From contig CANNDD010000003.1 in the NCBI GenBank assembly GCA_947503285.1, positions 186,001 to 250,000 of the forward strand: a stretch of 64,000 nt of DNA. Direction: 5' to 3'. Below the pieces are notes generated by a model, which worked only from the letters and a program-made list of their open reading frames with translations, was not told the origin of the DNA and did no database searches. This stretch comes from an uncultured Croceitalea sp. (GTDB lineage: Bacteria; Bacteroidota; Bacteroidia; Flavobacteriales; Flavobacteriaceae). Positions 16,901 to 26,004 of the stretch are shown piece by piece. The number at the start of each line of letters is the position of its first letter. Position 1 is the first letter of the stretch. A program made the position numbers and the translations under genes.

Positions 16901-19406
16901 CATCGACATCACCGATGGGGCCACATTAACTATTCTGAATGACGATGACATATCTATATCGGTTAACGACCCTTCGGTAACGGAAGGCGATGCTGGTACG
17001 ACTACCTTACAATTTACGGTCTCTCTAGATGCACCTGCCCCTGCAGGTGGAGCCACGATTGACTATGCAACTTCAGATGGATCAGCAACTGCTGGGTCAG
17101 ATTATACAGGTATTGTTACCTCTACCCTCTCCTTTCTAGCGGGAGAATCAAGCAAAACGGTGGATGTTACCGTAGCCGGTGATGAAACCGTTGAGGTCGA
17201 TGAGACTTTGACCTTAACTTTGTCTAATCCTACGGGTACCGATGTAGTTATTTCTGATGCTACGGGTACCGGTACCATTACCAATGATGACCAAGCTACG
17301 GTAACGATAGCTGATGTATCGGTAAATGAAAACAATGGTACGGCAACGATTACCGTTATTGCCGATAATGCGGTAGACGGAGGCTTTGACGTAGACGTGA
17401 GTACTGCTGATGGAACAGCTACCACTGCGGATAGTGATTATACGGCTGTAACTTCCCAGACCTTGACTTTTGCAGGTACTGCAAGTGAGTCAGAGACCTT
17501 CAATATTACCATTGGAGGGGATACCAAAGTGGAAGCGGACGAGACGGTATCCATCAGCATGAGCGGCTTAAGTCCTGCAACGGTGGCCTCCGGCGATATT
17601 GATATTACGGACGGGGCAACCTTAATAATCAACAATGATGATGTTGCCACTCTTTCCATAGCAGCCACTGCCCAAGCGGCAGAAGATGCTACCGACGGTT
17701 TATTCACAATTACGACAAGCAATCCATTTAGCAGTGCGGTGACCTTGAATATAACGGTTACTGGTTCAGCAACAGAAGGCACAGATTATGCGACTATCGG
17801 AACAAGTCTGGTGTTTCCTGCGAATCAAACTATGGTGACCGTTCCCGTTGACGTAACTGCTGATAACATAATAGAAGGTAGCGAAACGGTAATTTTAACA
17901 TTGACCGGAACAAATAACCTAGACGCTGTCATCGGTGCAACCGATAACGCAACCATCACCATAGTTGATGATGATTTGTCTTCAGTGACTTCAGTTTCAG
18001 TTCCTACAGATGGAAATTATGGAATTGGACAGCACTTAGACTTTATGGTAACCTTTAGCGATCCTATTACGATTACGGGTAGTCCATCAATAGAACTTAC
18101 CATTGGTACTACTACCGTACAAGCAGTTTTGAGTGGCGCAGTAACAAATTCAATTACGGCCCCGTTCCGATATACTATTGTTACGGGAGATTTGGATACT
18201 GATGGTATTATGGTAGGCGCATTGGTTACCAATGGGGGAACGATTACGGATGCAGCAGGCAATAATACAGATTTGACCTTAAATGCCGTAAGTTCCACAA
18301 CCGGGGTACTCGTAGATGCCGTGGCCCCTATGGGTTATGCCGTGGTAATCGATCAAGATCCAATTAATGAGAGTAACGAAAATTCCGTAAGTTTTACATT
18401 TTCAGGCGCCGAGGTAGGTTCCGTATATGAATATGCAATTTCCAGTAGTGAAGGCGGAACGACTATTTCAGGATTAGGTACCATATCCGAATCAGGGCAA
18501 ACCATATCAGGAATCAATTTAAGTGGCCTTAACAATGGTACCATCCTATTGAACGTAACGCTTACGGATGGCAATGGCAATATGGGAGATACCGCCACTG
18601 ATACTGCTATAAAAGGTGTTGATACGGATAACGATGGTATAGAAGATACCACGGACACCGATGACGACAATGATGGCACAGAAGACACGGAGGACGCGTT
18701 TCCGTTAGACGATACCGAAGATACCGACACCGACGGTGATGGCATAGGGGACAATGCTGATACTGACGATGATGGCGATGGGGTAAATGACAATGAAGAT
18801 GCCTTTCCATTAGATGATACCGAAGATAACGACACCGATGGTGATGGCATTGGCGATAATGCCGATACCGATGATGATAACGATGGTGTTGACGATACCG
18901 AGGATGCCTTTCCGTTGGATGATACCGAAGATACCGACACCGATGGTGATGGCATAGGTGATAATGCAGACGATGATGATGACAATGATGGAGTCAACGA
19001 TAGTGAGGATGCTTTTCCGTTGGATGATACCGAGGATACCGATACCGATGGTGATGGTATTGGAAATAATGCCGATACCGACGATGATAATGATGGCATA
19101 TTGGATGTCAATGATTCAGAACCACTAGTACCCAATAATTCCGTAAGTATCGCAGAGGCCATGACGCCAAACGGTGATGGAATAAATGACAATTGGATTA
19201 TTGAAGGAATCGAAAATTACCCCAATAACACTGTCAGGGTTTATAACCGAGGCGGAAGGGAAATATTCAGTGAAAATGGGTACCAGAATACTTGGGATGG
19301 TAGTCATAATGGTTCAGGAAGGGTTCCTGCTGGATCCTATTACTACGCCATAGATCTTGGAGAGGGCTCCACTCCGAAAACCGGATGGATATTCATCAAT
19401 TATTAA
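13953..19406 (+). CDS. Calx-beta / thrombospondin-3 repeat adhesin with T9SS type B C-terminal domain
   Basis: An 1817-aa secreted surface protein. Signal peptide about residues 1-31 (ending IFAQ). Then a pre-peptidase-like beta domain (about 33-150), a DUF-like beta region, a cadherin-like domain (about 305-425), about eight Calx-beta domains (about 428-1340, each ending in a DD-rich strand such as IINNDD), an Ig-like domain (about 1345-1450), four 35-residue thrombospondin type 3 units rich in DxDGDGIGDN (about 1556-1723), and a gliding-motility-type C-terminal domain (AEAMTPNGDGINDNW to WIFINY, about 1734-1817). The last directs type B T9SS export and anchoring. Calx-beta and TSP3 repeats bind Ca2+, so a calcium-stiffened adhesin is likely. 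A PorP/SprF gene follows at once. Confidence 0.93.
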   Translation: MNKLIPNKSLSLIIIRFLFLFIMLIGTEIFAQAETEPNGTVSQSGTQTVSAQGTITGDVCLGGGCPAADPTDFWNISDGSSGTFIATWGDNVQVTLFTYTTSDRNTAPSSLVLTSGVQQTLSASSFYSISVQFVSISVFTSYSVALSGTSLPSASAQTIDFESEPFVEGADFGSAIYTSGNIRLTYSSGNFFEDTDNGFGNSNGLSMLNFTANETLTIETIDGTEVDFQSFFLTNFFGNNASIQGFRDGGSTGTQTIGFPAAGLSGVVTLTNSIFDNVDRAVVTFAGGAFDVVDQFVFVAATPTNTPPTASSFTAANGPFENLTYTFSTSDFGYFDTDGDLLTNLLIEVIPTTGTLYVDADGGDDFDTGEQLTNGGTVSLADLNAGNLQYIQNGSTNTSFQFEVNDGTDNSTGNYVSTLNVTPIPTVTLSVSPTSRFESITTPANITATLSNTYGANVTVNLAFSGTATGGGLDYTLGSSAITINAGATSNSTTITNVNDAIFEGNESVVIDITSVTNGTENGTQQVTYTISDDETPPNVVFELLSIYDPTSENGGVAYVSAELDASSGVTTTVPLSFSGTATQGDDYNVSSSFIVIAAGDVKDSIAITGINDTLFEGDESIVIDMGSPTNATELGVQQVSLTLSDDDLNTAASVNDPSVTEGDAGTTTLQFTVSLDAPAPAGGATIDYATSDGSATAGSDYTGIGTTTLSFLAGETSKTVDVTITGDDEVERNETLTLTLSNPTGTNVLIADATGTGTINNDDQATVTIADVSVNENNGTATITVIADNAVDGGFDVDVSTADGTATTADSDYTAVTSQTLTFAGAASESETFNITIGGDTKVEADETVSISMSGLSPAMVASGDIDITDGATLIINNDDQATVTIANVSGNEDDGAITVTVMVDNAVDGGFDVDLSTVDGTATTADSDYSAVTAQTLTFTGTASETETFTVTPTADATPEPDETVIIGMSGLSPSTVASGDIDITDGATLTILNDDDISISVNDPSVTEGDAGTTTLQFTVSLDAPAPAGGATIDYATSDGSATAGSDYTGIVTSTLSFLAGESSKTVDVTVAGDETVEVDETLTLTLSNPTGTDVVISDATGTGTITNDDQATVTIADVSVNENNGTATITVIADNAVDGGFDVDVSTADGTATTADSDYTAVTSQTLTFAGTASESETFNITIGGDTKVEADETVSISMSGLSPATVASGDIDITDGATLIINNDDVATLSIAATAQAAEDATDGLFTITTSNPFSSAVTLNITVTGSATEGTDYATIGTSLVFPANQTMVTVPVDVTADNIIEGSETVILTLTGTNNLDAVIGATDNATITIVDDDLSSVTSVSVPTDGNYGIGQHLDFMVTFSDPITITGSPSIELTIGTTTVQAVLSGAVTNSITAPFRYTIVTGDLDTDGIMVGALVTNGGTITDAAGNNTDLTLNAVSSTTGVLVDAVAPMGYAVVIDQDPINESNENSVSFTFSGAEVGSVYEYAISSSEGGTTISGLGTISESGQTISGINLSGLNNGTILLNVTLTDGNGNMGDTATDTAIKGVDTDNDGIEDTTDTDDDNDGTEDTEDAFPLDDTEDTDTDGDGIGDNADTDDDGDGVNDNEDAFPLDDTEDNDTDGDGIGDNADTDDDNDGVDDTEDAFPLDDTEDTDTDGDGIGDNADDDDDNDGVNDSEDAFPLDDTEDTDTDGDGIGNNADTDDDNDGILDVNDSEPLVPNNSVSIAEAMTPNGDGINDNWIIEGIENYPNNTVRVYNRGGREIFSENGYQNTWDGSHNGSGRVPAGSYYYAIDLGEGSTPKTGWIFINY
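15911..17642 (+). repeat. Internal 1047-bp period duplication in the adhesin
   Basis: Bases 15911-16595 recur at 16958-17642 at a constant offset of 1047 bp (349 codons) with no net indel. The domain order is A-B-C-A'-B'. The B copies (from about 16250 and 17297) are nearly identical at DNA level, the A copies less so, which indicates recent duplication or gene conversion. Confidence 0.9.
18732..19151 (+). repeat. Four 105-bp thrombospondin-3 repeats
   Basis: Units begin at 18732, 18837, 18942 and 19047, exactly 105 bp apart, each encoding DGDGI-D-N-D-D followed, in the first three, by EDAFPLDDTED. A partial unit precedes them from about 18620. They form the Asp-rich Ca2+-binding stalk next to the sorting domain. 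Confidence 0.9.
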
Positions 19407-19465
19407 GGACAGTTACAAGGCCGATCTTCAAAACAACAATTACAATGTTTTCCAATACCAAAAGC

Positions 19466-20356
19466 ATGAAATCTACAAAACTATATTTTCTTTTAACCGT
19501 ATTCATTTTACTTTGCACTATTAAAACAATGGGGCAACAAGATCCAAATTATACCTTATATAGGTATGCTATGAACTTAATCAACCCGGCCTATGCTGGC
19601 TCCAGTGAAGAAACGGCGCTAGGCCTTAACATTAGAAGTCAGTGGGCAAGTGTTGAAGGTGCCCCTGAGACACAGAGTGTTTTTTTCGGTACTTCCATAA
19701 CTGATAAAGTTGGTTTGGGTGTATCTATCGTCAATGACCAAACTTTTATTGAGGATCAGACCTCGGTAGCCATAGACTTTTCGTATCGGGTGCAGCTCAG
19801 CAGGTTCACGAACCTGTTCTTCGGCCTAAAGGCAGGGGCCAATTCTTATAATGTCAATACTGCCGGTTTGAACACATTTTCTATTTCCGCTGATCCGTCT
19901 CTAACAGACATTGATGGAAGGTTTACACCAAATATAGGAGCCGGCGCCTTATTAAAGGGTGAGAAATATTTTCTTTCTTTTTCGATACCAAAAATATTAA
20001 GTCCTGAACGTATCAATGATGATAATGGCACTGCCATATTAGGAACGGATAGAGTGCATTTTTACCTGGCCGGTGGCCATGATTTCGAGCTAGGAAGGAG
20101 CTTGACCTTAAAACCATCTACCCTGGTAAGATACGTAACGGATGCACCGGTATCCATTGATTTTACAACGGCATTACAGTTCAACAATTCTTTTGAGATT
20201 GGGGCTGCCTATAGATTAGACGAGGGAATCGGGGGTTTTGCTATTCTAAATGCACAAAACTGGCTCAGTATCGGTTATGCCTATGAAAGTCCGTTAAACA
20301 ATCAGATAGCCAATAATAATGGTACCCATGAAATATATACAAGATTCATTTTTTAA
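19466..20356 (+). CDS. PorP/SprF family type IX secretion membrane protein
   Basis: An outer-membrane protein of about 296 aa, partner of a T9SS type B substrate. The chosen start (MKSTKLYFLLTVFILLCT) gives a good signal peptide cleaved after MGQ; ATGs at 19445 and 19385 are less likely, the latter overlapping the adhesin. The mature start QQDPNYTLYRYAMNLINPAYAGS is the family hallmark, followed by beta-strand-rich sequence (LGLNIRSQW, GLGVSIVND, IDFSYRVQLS) ending in aromatic ITRFIF-like IYTRFIF. SprF-type proteins are needed for export or attachment of their neighbour; here that is the 1817-aa adhesin 59 bp upstream, and the two are surely co-transcribed. Confidence 0.92.
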   Translation: MKSTKLYFLLTVFILLCTIKTMGQQDPNYTLYRYAMNLINPAYAGSSEETALGLNIRSQWASVEGAPETQSVFFGTSITDKVGLGVSIVNDQTFIEDQTSVAIDFSYRVQLSRFTNLFFGLKAGANSYNVNTAGLNTFSISADPSLTDIDGRFTPNIGAGALLKGEKYFLSFSIPKILSPERINDDNGTAILGTDRVHFYLAGGHDFELGRSLTLKPSTLVRYVTDAPVSIDFTTALQFNNSFEIGAAYRLDEGIGGFAILNAQNWLSIGYAYESPLNNQIANNNGTHEIYTRFIF

Positions 20357-20382
20357 TCATATTATCATGTAATAAAGAAGTC

Positions 20383-20412
20383 AAAATAGCCCATTTTTAA
20401 AGGGCTATTTTT
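20383..20412 (+). terminator. Rho-independent terminator after PorP/SprF gene
   Basis: Stem AAAATAGCCC / GGGCTATTTT with a 9-nt loop followed by a T-run. It ends the adhesin-porP unit, 36 bp before the decarboxylase gene. Confidence 0.85.
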
Positions 20413-20447
20413 TTTTGACTCTTAAAATAAGCTTCTAAATTTATCCA

Positions 20448-21890
20448 ATGGATAAATCAATTCTGAAAAAGGCATATTCTCAACAAGATTTTAATGAAAA
20501 TGGAAATCGGCTTATCGATAAGCTCACACAACACTTTAAAAACACTACATCTGGTAAAAATTTAAAAACCCTTTCATGGAATGAGCCTGAAAAAGAGCTG
20601 ACTTTTTGGAAAGACTTTTTAAAAAATGGTGCCAAAGAAGACTTTTTTTCAGAAGTCTTAAAACGTACCACACATACCCATCACCCTAAATATGTCGGAC
20701 ACCAAGTGTCCGCAGCTGCCCCAATAACAACGCTATCCGCAATGGTCAGTGCTTTGTTGAACAACGGCATGGCCGTTTATGAAATGGGGATGGCCCCTTC
20801 TGCAATCGAAAAAGTGGTCACCGATTCCATATGCCAGAAAATTGGCTACAAAGCGGATTATGGTGGATTGTTGACCTCTGGGGGAACGTTGGCGAACCTC
20901 ACTGCTCTGTTGTCCGCAAGAAGGGCCAAAATTAAACGCGATATTTGGAACGAAGGATATTCTGAACAACTGGGCATCATGGTCTGTGAGCAGGCCCATT
21001 ATTGTATCGATCGTGCCGTAAAAATCATGGGGCTGGGCGAACAAGGCATTATTAAGGTTCCGTCCAAAGACAATTTCGCTATGGATACTGCCCAATTGCC
21101 ATCGTGTTATAAAGAAGCAACTGCAAAGGGAATCCATATTTTCGCCATCGTAGGCAGCGCCCCATCAACAGCGACAGGAGCCTATGATGATTTAAATGCC
21201 ATCGCTGATTTTGCCAAAGAAAAAAACCTATGGTTCCACGTAGATGGAGCCCATGGTGGTGCGGCCATATATTCCAACAAGTACAATTATTTGCTAGAGG
21301 GTATAGTGCATTCTGATTCCGTGGTCATTGACGGCCATAAAATGATGCTCATGCCGACTATAACGACAGCCTTGTTATTCAAAAACAAACTGCATGCGCA
21401 ACATACGTTTAACCAAAAAGCGGATTATTTACTTAGTGAGGATGAAGAAGATGATTGGATAAACAGCGGCAAAAAGACTTTTGAATGTACCAAAACCATG
21501 ATGTGTATGCATTGGTATGTTTTACTCAAATTCTATGGAGAACAGGTATTTAATGAATTTGTAACACGTCAATATGATTTGGCCAAAGATTTCGAAAAAA
21601 CACTTTTAAAAGATTCAAATTTTGAACTGGCCACGTCTCCCATGTCCAATATTCTCTGTTTTCGGTACATTGGCAATACGCTTGATGATTCAAAGCTTAA
21701 TCAGCTGAATACAGCCATCAGACAAGAATTACTCGTCGAGGGTGAATTCTATTTGGTGCAAACAAAACTTAATGGAAAACAATACTTGAGAACCAGTTTG
21801 ATGAATCCGTTTACCACCATAGATCATTTGGAAAGGTTACTGGAAAAAATCAAGGCAAAAGGGCGACACCTGTCCAAAAACTTACGCTAG
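20448..21890 (+). CDS. Pyridoxal phosphate-dependent group II decarboxylase
   Basis: A 480-aa PLP enzyme of the aromatic-amino-acid / glutamate / diaminobutyrate decarboxylase superfamily, which makes an amine and CO2 from an L-amino acid. The PLP Schiff-base lysine is Lys298 in VIDGHKMMLMP; HVDGAHGGAAI supplies the PLP-binding Asp; TSGGTLANLTAL is the cofactor phosphate region. Length is normal. The exact substrate (aspartate, glutamate, diaminobutyrate or aromatic) cannot be set from sequence. It follows the PorP terminator and is convergent with the GH15 gene, 2 bp apart. Confidence 0.88.
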   Translation: MDKSILKKAYSQQDFNENGNRLIDKLTQHFKNTTSGKNLKTLSWNEPEKELTFWKDFLKNGAKEDFFSEVLKRTTHTHHPKYVGHQVSAAAPITTLSAMVSALLNNGMAVYEMGMAPSAIEKVVTDSICQKIGYKADYGGLLTSGGTLANLTALLSARRAKIKRDIWNEGYSEQLGIMVCEQAHYCIDRAVKIMGLGEQGIIKVPSKDNFAMDTAQLPSCYKEATAKGIHIFAIVGSAPSTATGAYDDLNAIADFAKEKNLWFHVDGAHGGAAIYSNKYNYLLEGIVHSDSVVIDGHKMMLMPTITTALLFKNKLHAQHTFNQKADYLLSEDEEDDWINSGKKTFECTKTMMCMHWYVLLKFYGEQVFNEFVTRQYDLAKDFEKTLLKDSNFELATSPMSNILCFRYIGNTLDDSKLNQLNTAIRQELLVEGEFYLVQTKLNGKQYLRTSLMNPFTTIDHLERLLEKIKAKGRHLSKNLR

Positions 21891-21892
21891 AT

Positions 21893-23692
21893 TTAACTTA
21901 TTGATTCCAATATCTTTTCTTCACTTTGCTTTCTAGAAAAATTGATGGCACATTCAATCAATGCCAAGTGCGAGTAGGCCTGAGGGAAGTTCCCTAAAAG
22001 CCTTTTCGTCTTAAAATCAATATCCTCACTGAATAAGCCTAAATGGTTACTATAGCTCAATAATTGCTCAAAATGGGCCAAGGCTTTTTCCTCCTCCCCT
22101 ATTTTGAACAGCGCATTGATGAACCAAAATGTACAAATGGTAAACGAAGACGACGGTAATCCGAAATCATCCTCATTTTTATAGCGGTACAATAGGCCAT
22201 CATTACTCAACTCTTTTTCAATGGCTTTTACCGTGCTGATGAATTTAGGGTCTTTGGCATCGATAAACCCATACGATTCCATCAATAGAATAGAGGCATC
22301 TAAATCAGAGGAGCCATAAGACTGCACGAAGGCATTTACATCTTCATTCCACGCATTCGCATGGATATCAGCTTTGATTTCTTTTTCCAATGCCGACCAT
22401 TGTTCAATCTTTCGGTTTTTGCCGAATATTTTGGCAACTTTAATGGCCCTATCCAAGGCCACCCAGCACAATACTTTTGAGAAGGTAAAATGTCTGTCCT
22501 CACCTCGAAACTCCCAGATACCCTTATCAGGTTCTTGCCAGTGTTTATTGACGATCCATACGATACCTTTGGTGATACTCCATAGTTCTTCCCCATTTTC
22601 GATATCGTTGCTGAACTTGGCCAGTTGCTCATAAATGACATCCATCAAAATACCGTAAATGTCGTTTTGCTTTTGTTTGTAGGCGGCATTTCCAATACGT
22701 ACGGGTTTAGAACCTTTATAGCCTTCTAGATGTTCCAAAGTTTGTTCGGTAAGCTTCTTTTCTTTATTGATACCGTACATGATTTGCAGTTTTTCGTCCT
22801 TATCGGGCATCAAATCAATTATGAACTGAAGGTATCGTTTTGCGGAGTTTTTATGCCCGAGTTCAGAGACCACTTTTATCACCATGGACGCGTCGCGTAT
22901 CCAACAAAAACGATAGTCCCAATTACGTACTTCACCGATGGTCTCAGGTAAAGAAGTTGTTGGTGCTGCCAGTACCGCACCCGTTTTGTCGTAAGTAAGC
23001 ATTTTCAAGGTAAGTGCACTGCGGATGATCTGGGGATTGAACTTTTTGTACGTAGGTGTCCTATCGACCCAATCCAACCAATAAATCTTAGTGCGCTCCA
23101 ATTCAAGGGCCATCTTCTCAACACTACACTTTAGTATTTTCTCATTGTAGCATACCGAAAAATAGCCGTCCTCTTTTAGGGTGATCTCTTCGCCATTGAC
23201 CACATGGTTTTTATTGAATGAGGTATATAGAAAAAGTGTATCGAACTTTTCCTTATTGGTAAGGCTGACGATAAAATTGTTTTTGACATGATTGGCTGTT
23301 TCCCCCTTGGCATATTCAAGCTTTGGATCGTACAATACCGAAAATTTAGGCGCGCCCGATATGTGTTTGACGTACCGAACGATTTCAGGAGGGGCATTGT
23401 ACTTACCGGTCAGTTTATGATACCTAGGCATGAAATCATGCAATTCAAATATATTTTCCCCATCAGAATACCGCGTAATCAGAATGGAGGTGTTGGGATG
23501 GTATCGTTGTGTAATCTCGTAGTTGTATTTTGTGATGATTTCAAAACTTCCCCCCTTTTTCTCATCTAACAGTTTTGCAAATACAGAGGTAGAGTCAAAT
23601 TGGGGTAAACAACACCAGTCTAAAGATCCTGTGTTAGAAATTAAGGCGGCACTTCGGCAATTTCCAATTATTCCGTAATTTAGGTTATTCAT
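21893..23692 (-). CDS. Glycoside hydrolase family 15 protein (glucoamylase/trehalase type)
   Basis: A 599-aa (alpha/alpha)6-barrel enzyme without a signal peptide, so cytoplasmic. The start NYGIIGNCRSAALISNTGSLDWCCLPQFDS is the typical GH15 N-terminal beta domain; the barrel shows GEVRNWDYRFCWIRDASM and later GIWEFRGEDRHFTFSKVLCW with an acidic catalytic candidate, and FPQAYSHLALIECAI at the end. Members hydrolyse alpha-1,4-glucan or trehalose. It is divergent from the trehalose-6-phosphate synthase gene with a shared 97-bp promoter region, which favours a role in trehalose or glucan turnover (inference). Confidence 0.92.
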   Translation of the reverse strand: MNNLNYGIIGNCRSAALISNTGSLDWCCLPQFDSTSVFAKLLDEKKGGSFEIITKYNYEITQRYHPNTSILITRYSDGENIFELHDFMPRYHKLTGKYNAPPEIVRYVKHISGAPKFSVLYDPKLEYAKGETANHVKNNFIVSLTNKEKFDTLFLYTSFNKNHVVNGEEITLKEDGYFSVCYNEKILKCSVEKMALELERTKIYWLDWVDRTPTYKKFNPQIIRSALTLKMLTYDKTGAVLAAPTTSLPETIGEVRNWDYRFCWIRDASMVIKVVSELGHKNSAKRYLQFIIDLMPDKDEKLQIMYGINKEKKLTEQTLEHLEGYKGSKPVRIGNAAYKQKQNDIYGILMDVIYEQLAKFSNDIENGEELWSITKGIVWIVNKHWQEPDKGIWEFRGEDRHFTFSKVLCWVALDRAIKVAKIFGKNRKIEQWSALEKEIKADIHANAWNEDVNAFVQSYGSSDLDASILLMESYGFIDAKDPKFISTVKAIEKELSNDGLLYRYKNEDDFGLPSSSFTICTFWFINALFKIGEEEKALAHFEQLLSYSNHLGLFSEDIDFKTKRLLGNFPQAYSHLALIECAINFSRKQSEEKILESIS

Positions 23693-23789
23693 GTGGGAAT
23701 CTTATTTTCTTGTGGTTATTGTAGGTTTTTTCTTTCTTATTAATCGAAAAAACACCATTTTTATTTCATTTTTACACTAAAACTTATTT

Positions 23790-26000
23790 ATGAGTAAAAC
23801 TATAATTATTTCCAATAGGCTGCCAGTACAATTGCAAATAAGTGATGGTGGTTTATCGGCAATACCAAGTGTTGGTGGTTTGGCCACAGGTATGAAGTCC
23901 GTACATAGCGGTAGTGAAAGTCTGTGGATAGGTTGGTCAGGGCTTACCGATGAGGATATCCCAGAAGAACTTTCGGCGACCATTGATGCGGCATTAAAGG
24001 AACATGGTTGCTCTAAAGTAAGGCTCACTGCGCAAGATGTTGATGGATTTTATTTTGGCTTCAGTAATCGAACCATTTGGCCGTTGTTCCATTATTTTTT
24101 GGAATACTCTGAATTCGAACTTGATTTTTGGGAAAGCTACAAAGTAGTAAACCAAAAGTTCGCGAACGCCATTTTAGAGGAAGCCGGTGATGACGATATC
24201 ATTTGGGTACATGACTACCAACTCATGCTGGTGCCCCAGATGGTCAAAGAAAAACGGCCCAACGCTACCATAGGGTTCTTTTTGCATATTCCGTTTCCCT
24301 CATACGAGATATTCAGGACCTTGCCCTGGCGTGAAGAAGTTCTAGAAGGACTGCTCGGTGCCGATTTATTGGGTTTTCATACCTATGATTATGAACGTCA
24401 TTTTTTAAGCTCGGTAAGAAGGCTTTTGGGTCTAGAGGTCAGTTTCAATGATATCTATCTTGAAAACAGGGTCATAAAGGTAGATTCGTTCCCCATGGGT
24501 ATTGATTATGACAAGTTTCACAAAGCGGCCAAGACCAGTGCCGCCTTAAAGGGTACGGAACGTTCGGACCTACAAAAAAAGTTGGACGAACATAAAAAAT
24601 CAGCTCCAGATACCAAATTAATAGTTTCCATCGACCGTTTGGACTATAGTAAGGGTATTGCAAAACGCCTCAATGCTTTTGAGTATTTTTTGAACAAATA
24701 TCCCGAGTACAAAGAAAAAGTGCGTTTGATCATCTTGGCCGTACCCTCAAGATCCAATGTACCACAGTACCAATTGCTCAAAAGGGAAATCGATGAGTTG
24801 GTGGGGCGTATCAATGGCGAACTTTCAACAGTGAACTGGACGCCTATATGGTATTTCTATCGATCTCTACCTTTTGAAAATCTAATAGATCTGTACACCT
24901 CTAGCGATATTGCGTGGCTCACCCCACTTCGTGACGGTATGAATCTGGTCGCAAAGGAATACATTGCCACACGAACTGATAAGACCGGGGTCTTGATCCT
25001 TAGTGAGATGGCAGGTTCAGCCTATGAAATGAACGAGGCCTTACTGATCAATCCCAATAATTTTGAAGAACAAGCAGATACCTTAAAGCAAGCGATAACC
25101 ATGCCCAAAGAAGAACAAATGGCCCGCAATATGTTCTTACAAAACCGTTTGAAACGTTATAATGTGGAAGTTTGGGCGAACGAGTTCATGAATTCGTTAC
25201 AAGGGCAGCGCCAAGGCTTGGGCACCAATGTATCCCAAAAAATGGATGCCAATTTATTGGAATCTGTGGCAAAAGAGTATAGAGCTTCCAAAAAACGGCT
25301 TTTGTTCTTGGATTATGATGGTACCTTGACCGGTTTCCATAAAGATCCGCAAAAAGCTTCTCCAGATGAAGAACTATACAGCCTTTTAGACCAGCTGCAC
25401 CAACAAAAAGATACTACGGTATTCTTGATCAGTGGTAGGGACAAAGAAACGTTTTCAAGATGGTTCTTACCAAAAAAATACAATATGATCGTAGAACATG
25501 GCGTCTGGATTTCAAGGGATGGGGAAGAATTCAAACTCTTGGAAAATGTAAAAGGGGATTGGATGGAAAAAATACAACCTGTATTGGAATCATTCGTAGA
25601 CCGAACACCAGGATCATTTATAGAAGAAAAAAACTATTCCCTGGCATGGCATTACAGAAATACGGACCCTGACTTTGGCCAAAAAAGGGCTACCGAACTC
25701 AATACCGTACTTACGAGCCTAATTGGCAATGACGACATCAGTGTCTTGAACGGTAATAAGGTCATGGAGGTCAAAAGTAGTAATGTCAATAAAGGTCGTG
25801 CCTCAGTGCGTATTTTAGGGGAAGATGATTACGATTTTGTCTTCGCTATAGGTGATGATTGGACCGATGAGTTCATGTTTCAAGAATTACCCGAAAGTGC
25901 GGTCACGATAAAGGTCGGACTTCAAAAAACACAAGCCAAATACCATGTAGAGGGCACTAAGAAGGTTCGTGAATTATTAAAACGGTTTTCAGACCTGTAA
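23790..26000 (+). CDS. Bifunctional trehalose-6-phosphate synthase / trehalose-phosphatase
   Basis: A 736-aa OtsA-OtsB fusion that makes trehalose from UDP-glucose and glucose-6-phosphate and then removes the phosphate. The GT20 synthase spans about 1-470: IIISNRLPVQL at the start, IWVHDYQLMLVPQM, SIDRLDYSKGIAKRL and TPLRDGMNLVAKEY. The HAD phosphatase spans about 490-736, with the nucleophile motif LFLDYDGTL and GDDWTDEFMF. Such fusions are known in Bacteroidota and eukaryotes. It heads a run of closely packed genes on the same strand (next start 4 bp after its stop). Confidence 0.95.
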   Translation: MSKTIIISNRLPVQLQISDGGLSAIPSVGGLATGMKSVHSGSESLWIGWSGLTDEDIPEELSATIDAALKEHGCSKVRLTAQDVDGFYFGFSNRTIWPLFHYFLEYSEFELDFWESYKVVNQKFANAILEEAGDDDIIWVHDYQLMLVPQMVKEKRPNATIGFFLHIPFPSYEIFRTLPWREEVLEGLLGADLLGFHTYDYERHFLSSVRRLLGLEVSFNDIYLENRVIKVDSFPMGIDYDKFHKAAKTSAALKGTERSDLQKKLDEHKKSAPDTKLIVSIDRLDYSKGIAKRLNAFEYFLNKYPEYKEKVRLIILAVPSRSNVPQYQLLKREIDELVGRINGELSTVNWTPIWYFYRSLPFENLIDLYTSSDIAWLTPLRDGMNLVAKEYIATRTDKTGVLILSEMAGSAYEMNEALLINPNNFEEQADTLKQAITMPKEEQMARNMFLQNRLKRYNVEVWANEFMNSLQGQRQGLGTNVSQKMDANLLESVAKEYRASKKRLLFLDYDGTLTGFHKDPQKASPDEELYSLLDQLHQQKDTTVFLISGRDKETFSRWFLPKKYNMIVEHGVWISRDGEEFKLLENVKGDWMEKIQPVLESFVDRTPGSFIEEKNYSLAWHYRNTDPDFGQKRATELNTVLTSLIGNDDISVLNGNKVMEVKSSNVNKGRASVRILGEDDYDFVFAIGDDWTDEFMFQELPESAVTIKVGLQKTQAKYHVEGTKKVRELLKRFSDL

Positions 26001-26004
26001 GCGC

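Noticed and set aside
18732-19151. Regular spaced repeats as a CRISPR array
   Set aside because: Repeats are contiguous 105-bp coding units in frame, without unique spacers, and no cas genes are present.
18353-19192. 279-codon ORF on the minus strand inside the adhesin gene
   Set aside because: It is the shadow of the Asp-rich 105-bp repeats and encodes Ser/Pro/Leu-rich low-complexity sequence; the plus-strand frame is the clear gene.
23693-23789. Clear promoters between GH15 and otsAB
   Set aside because: No TAnnTTTG match was found on either strand; only AT-rich sequence is seen.
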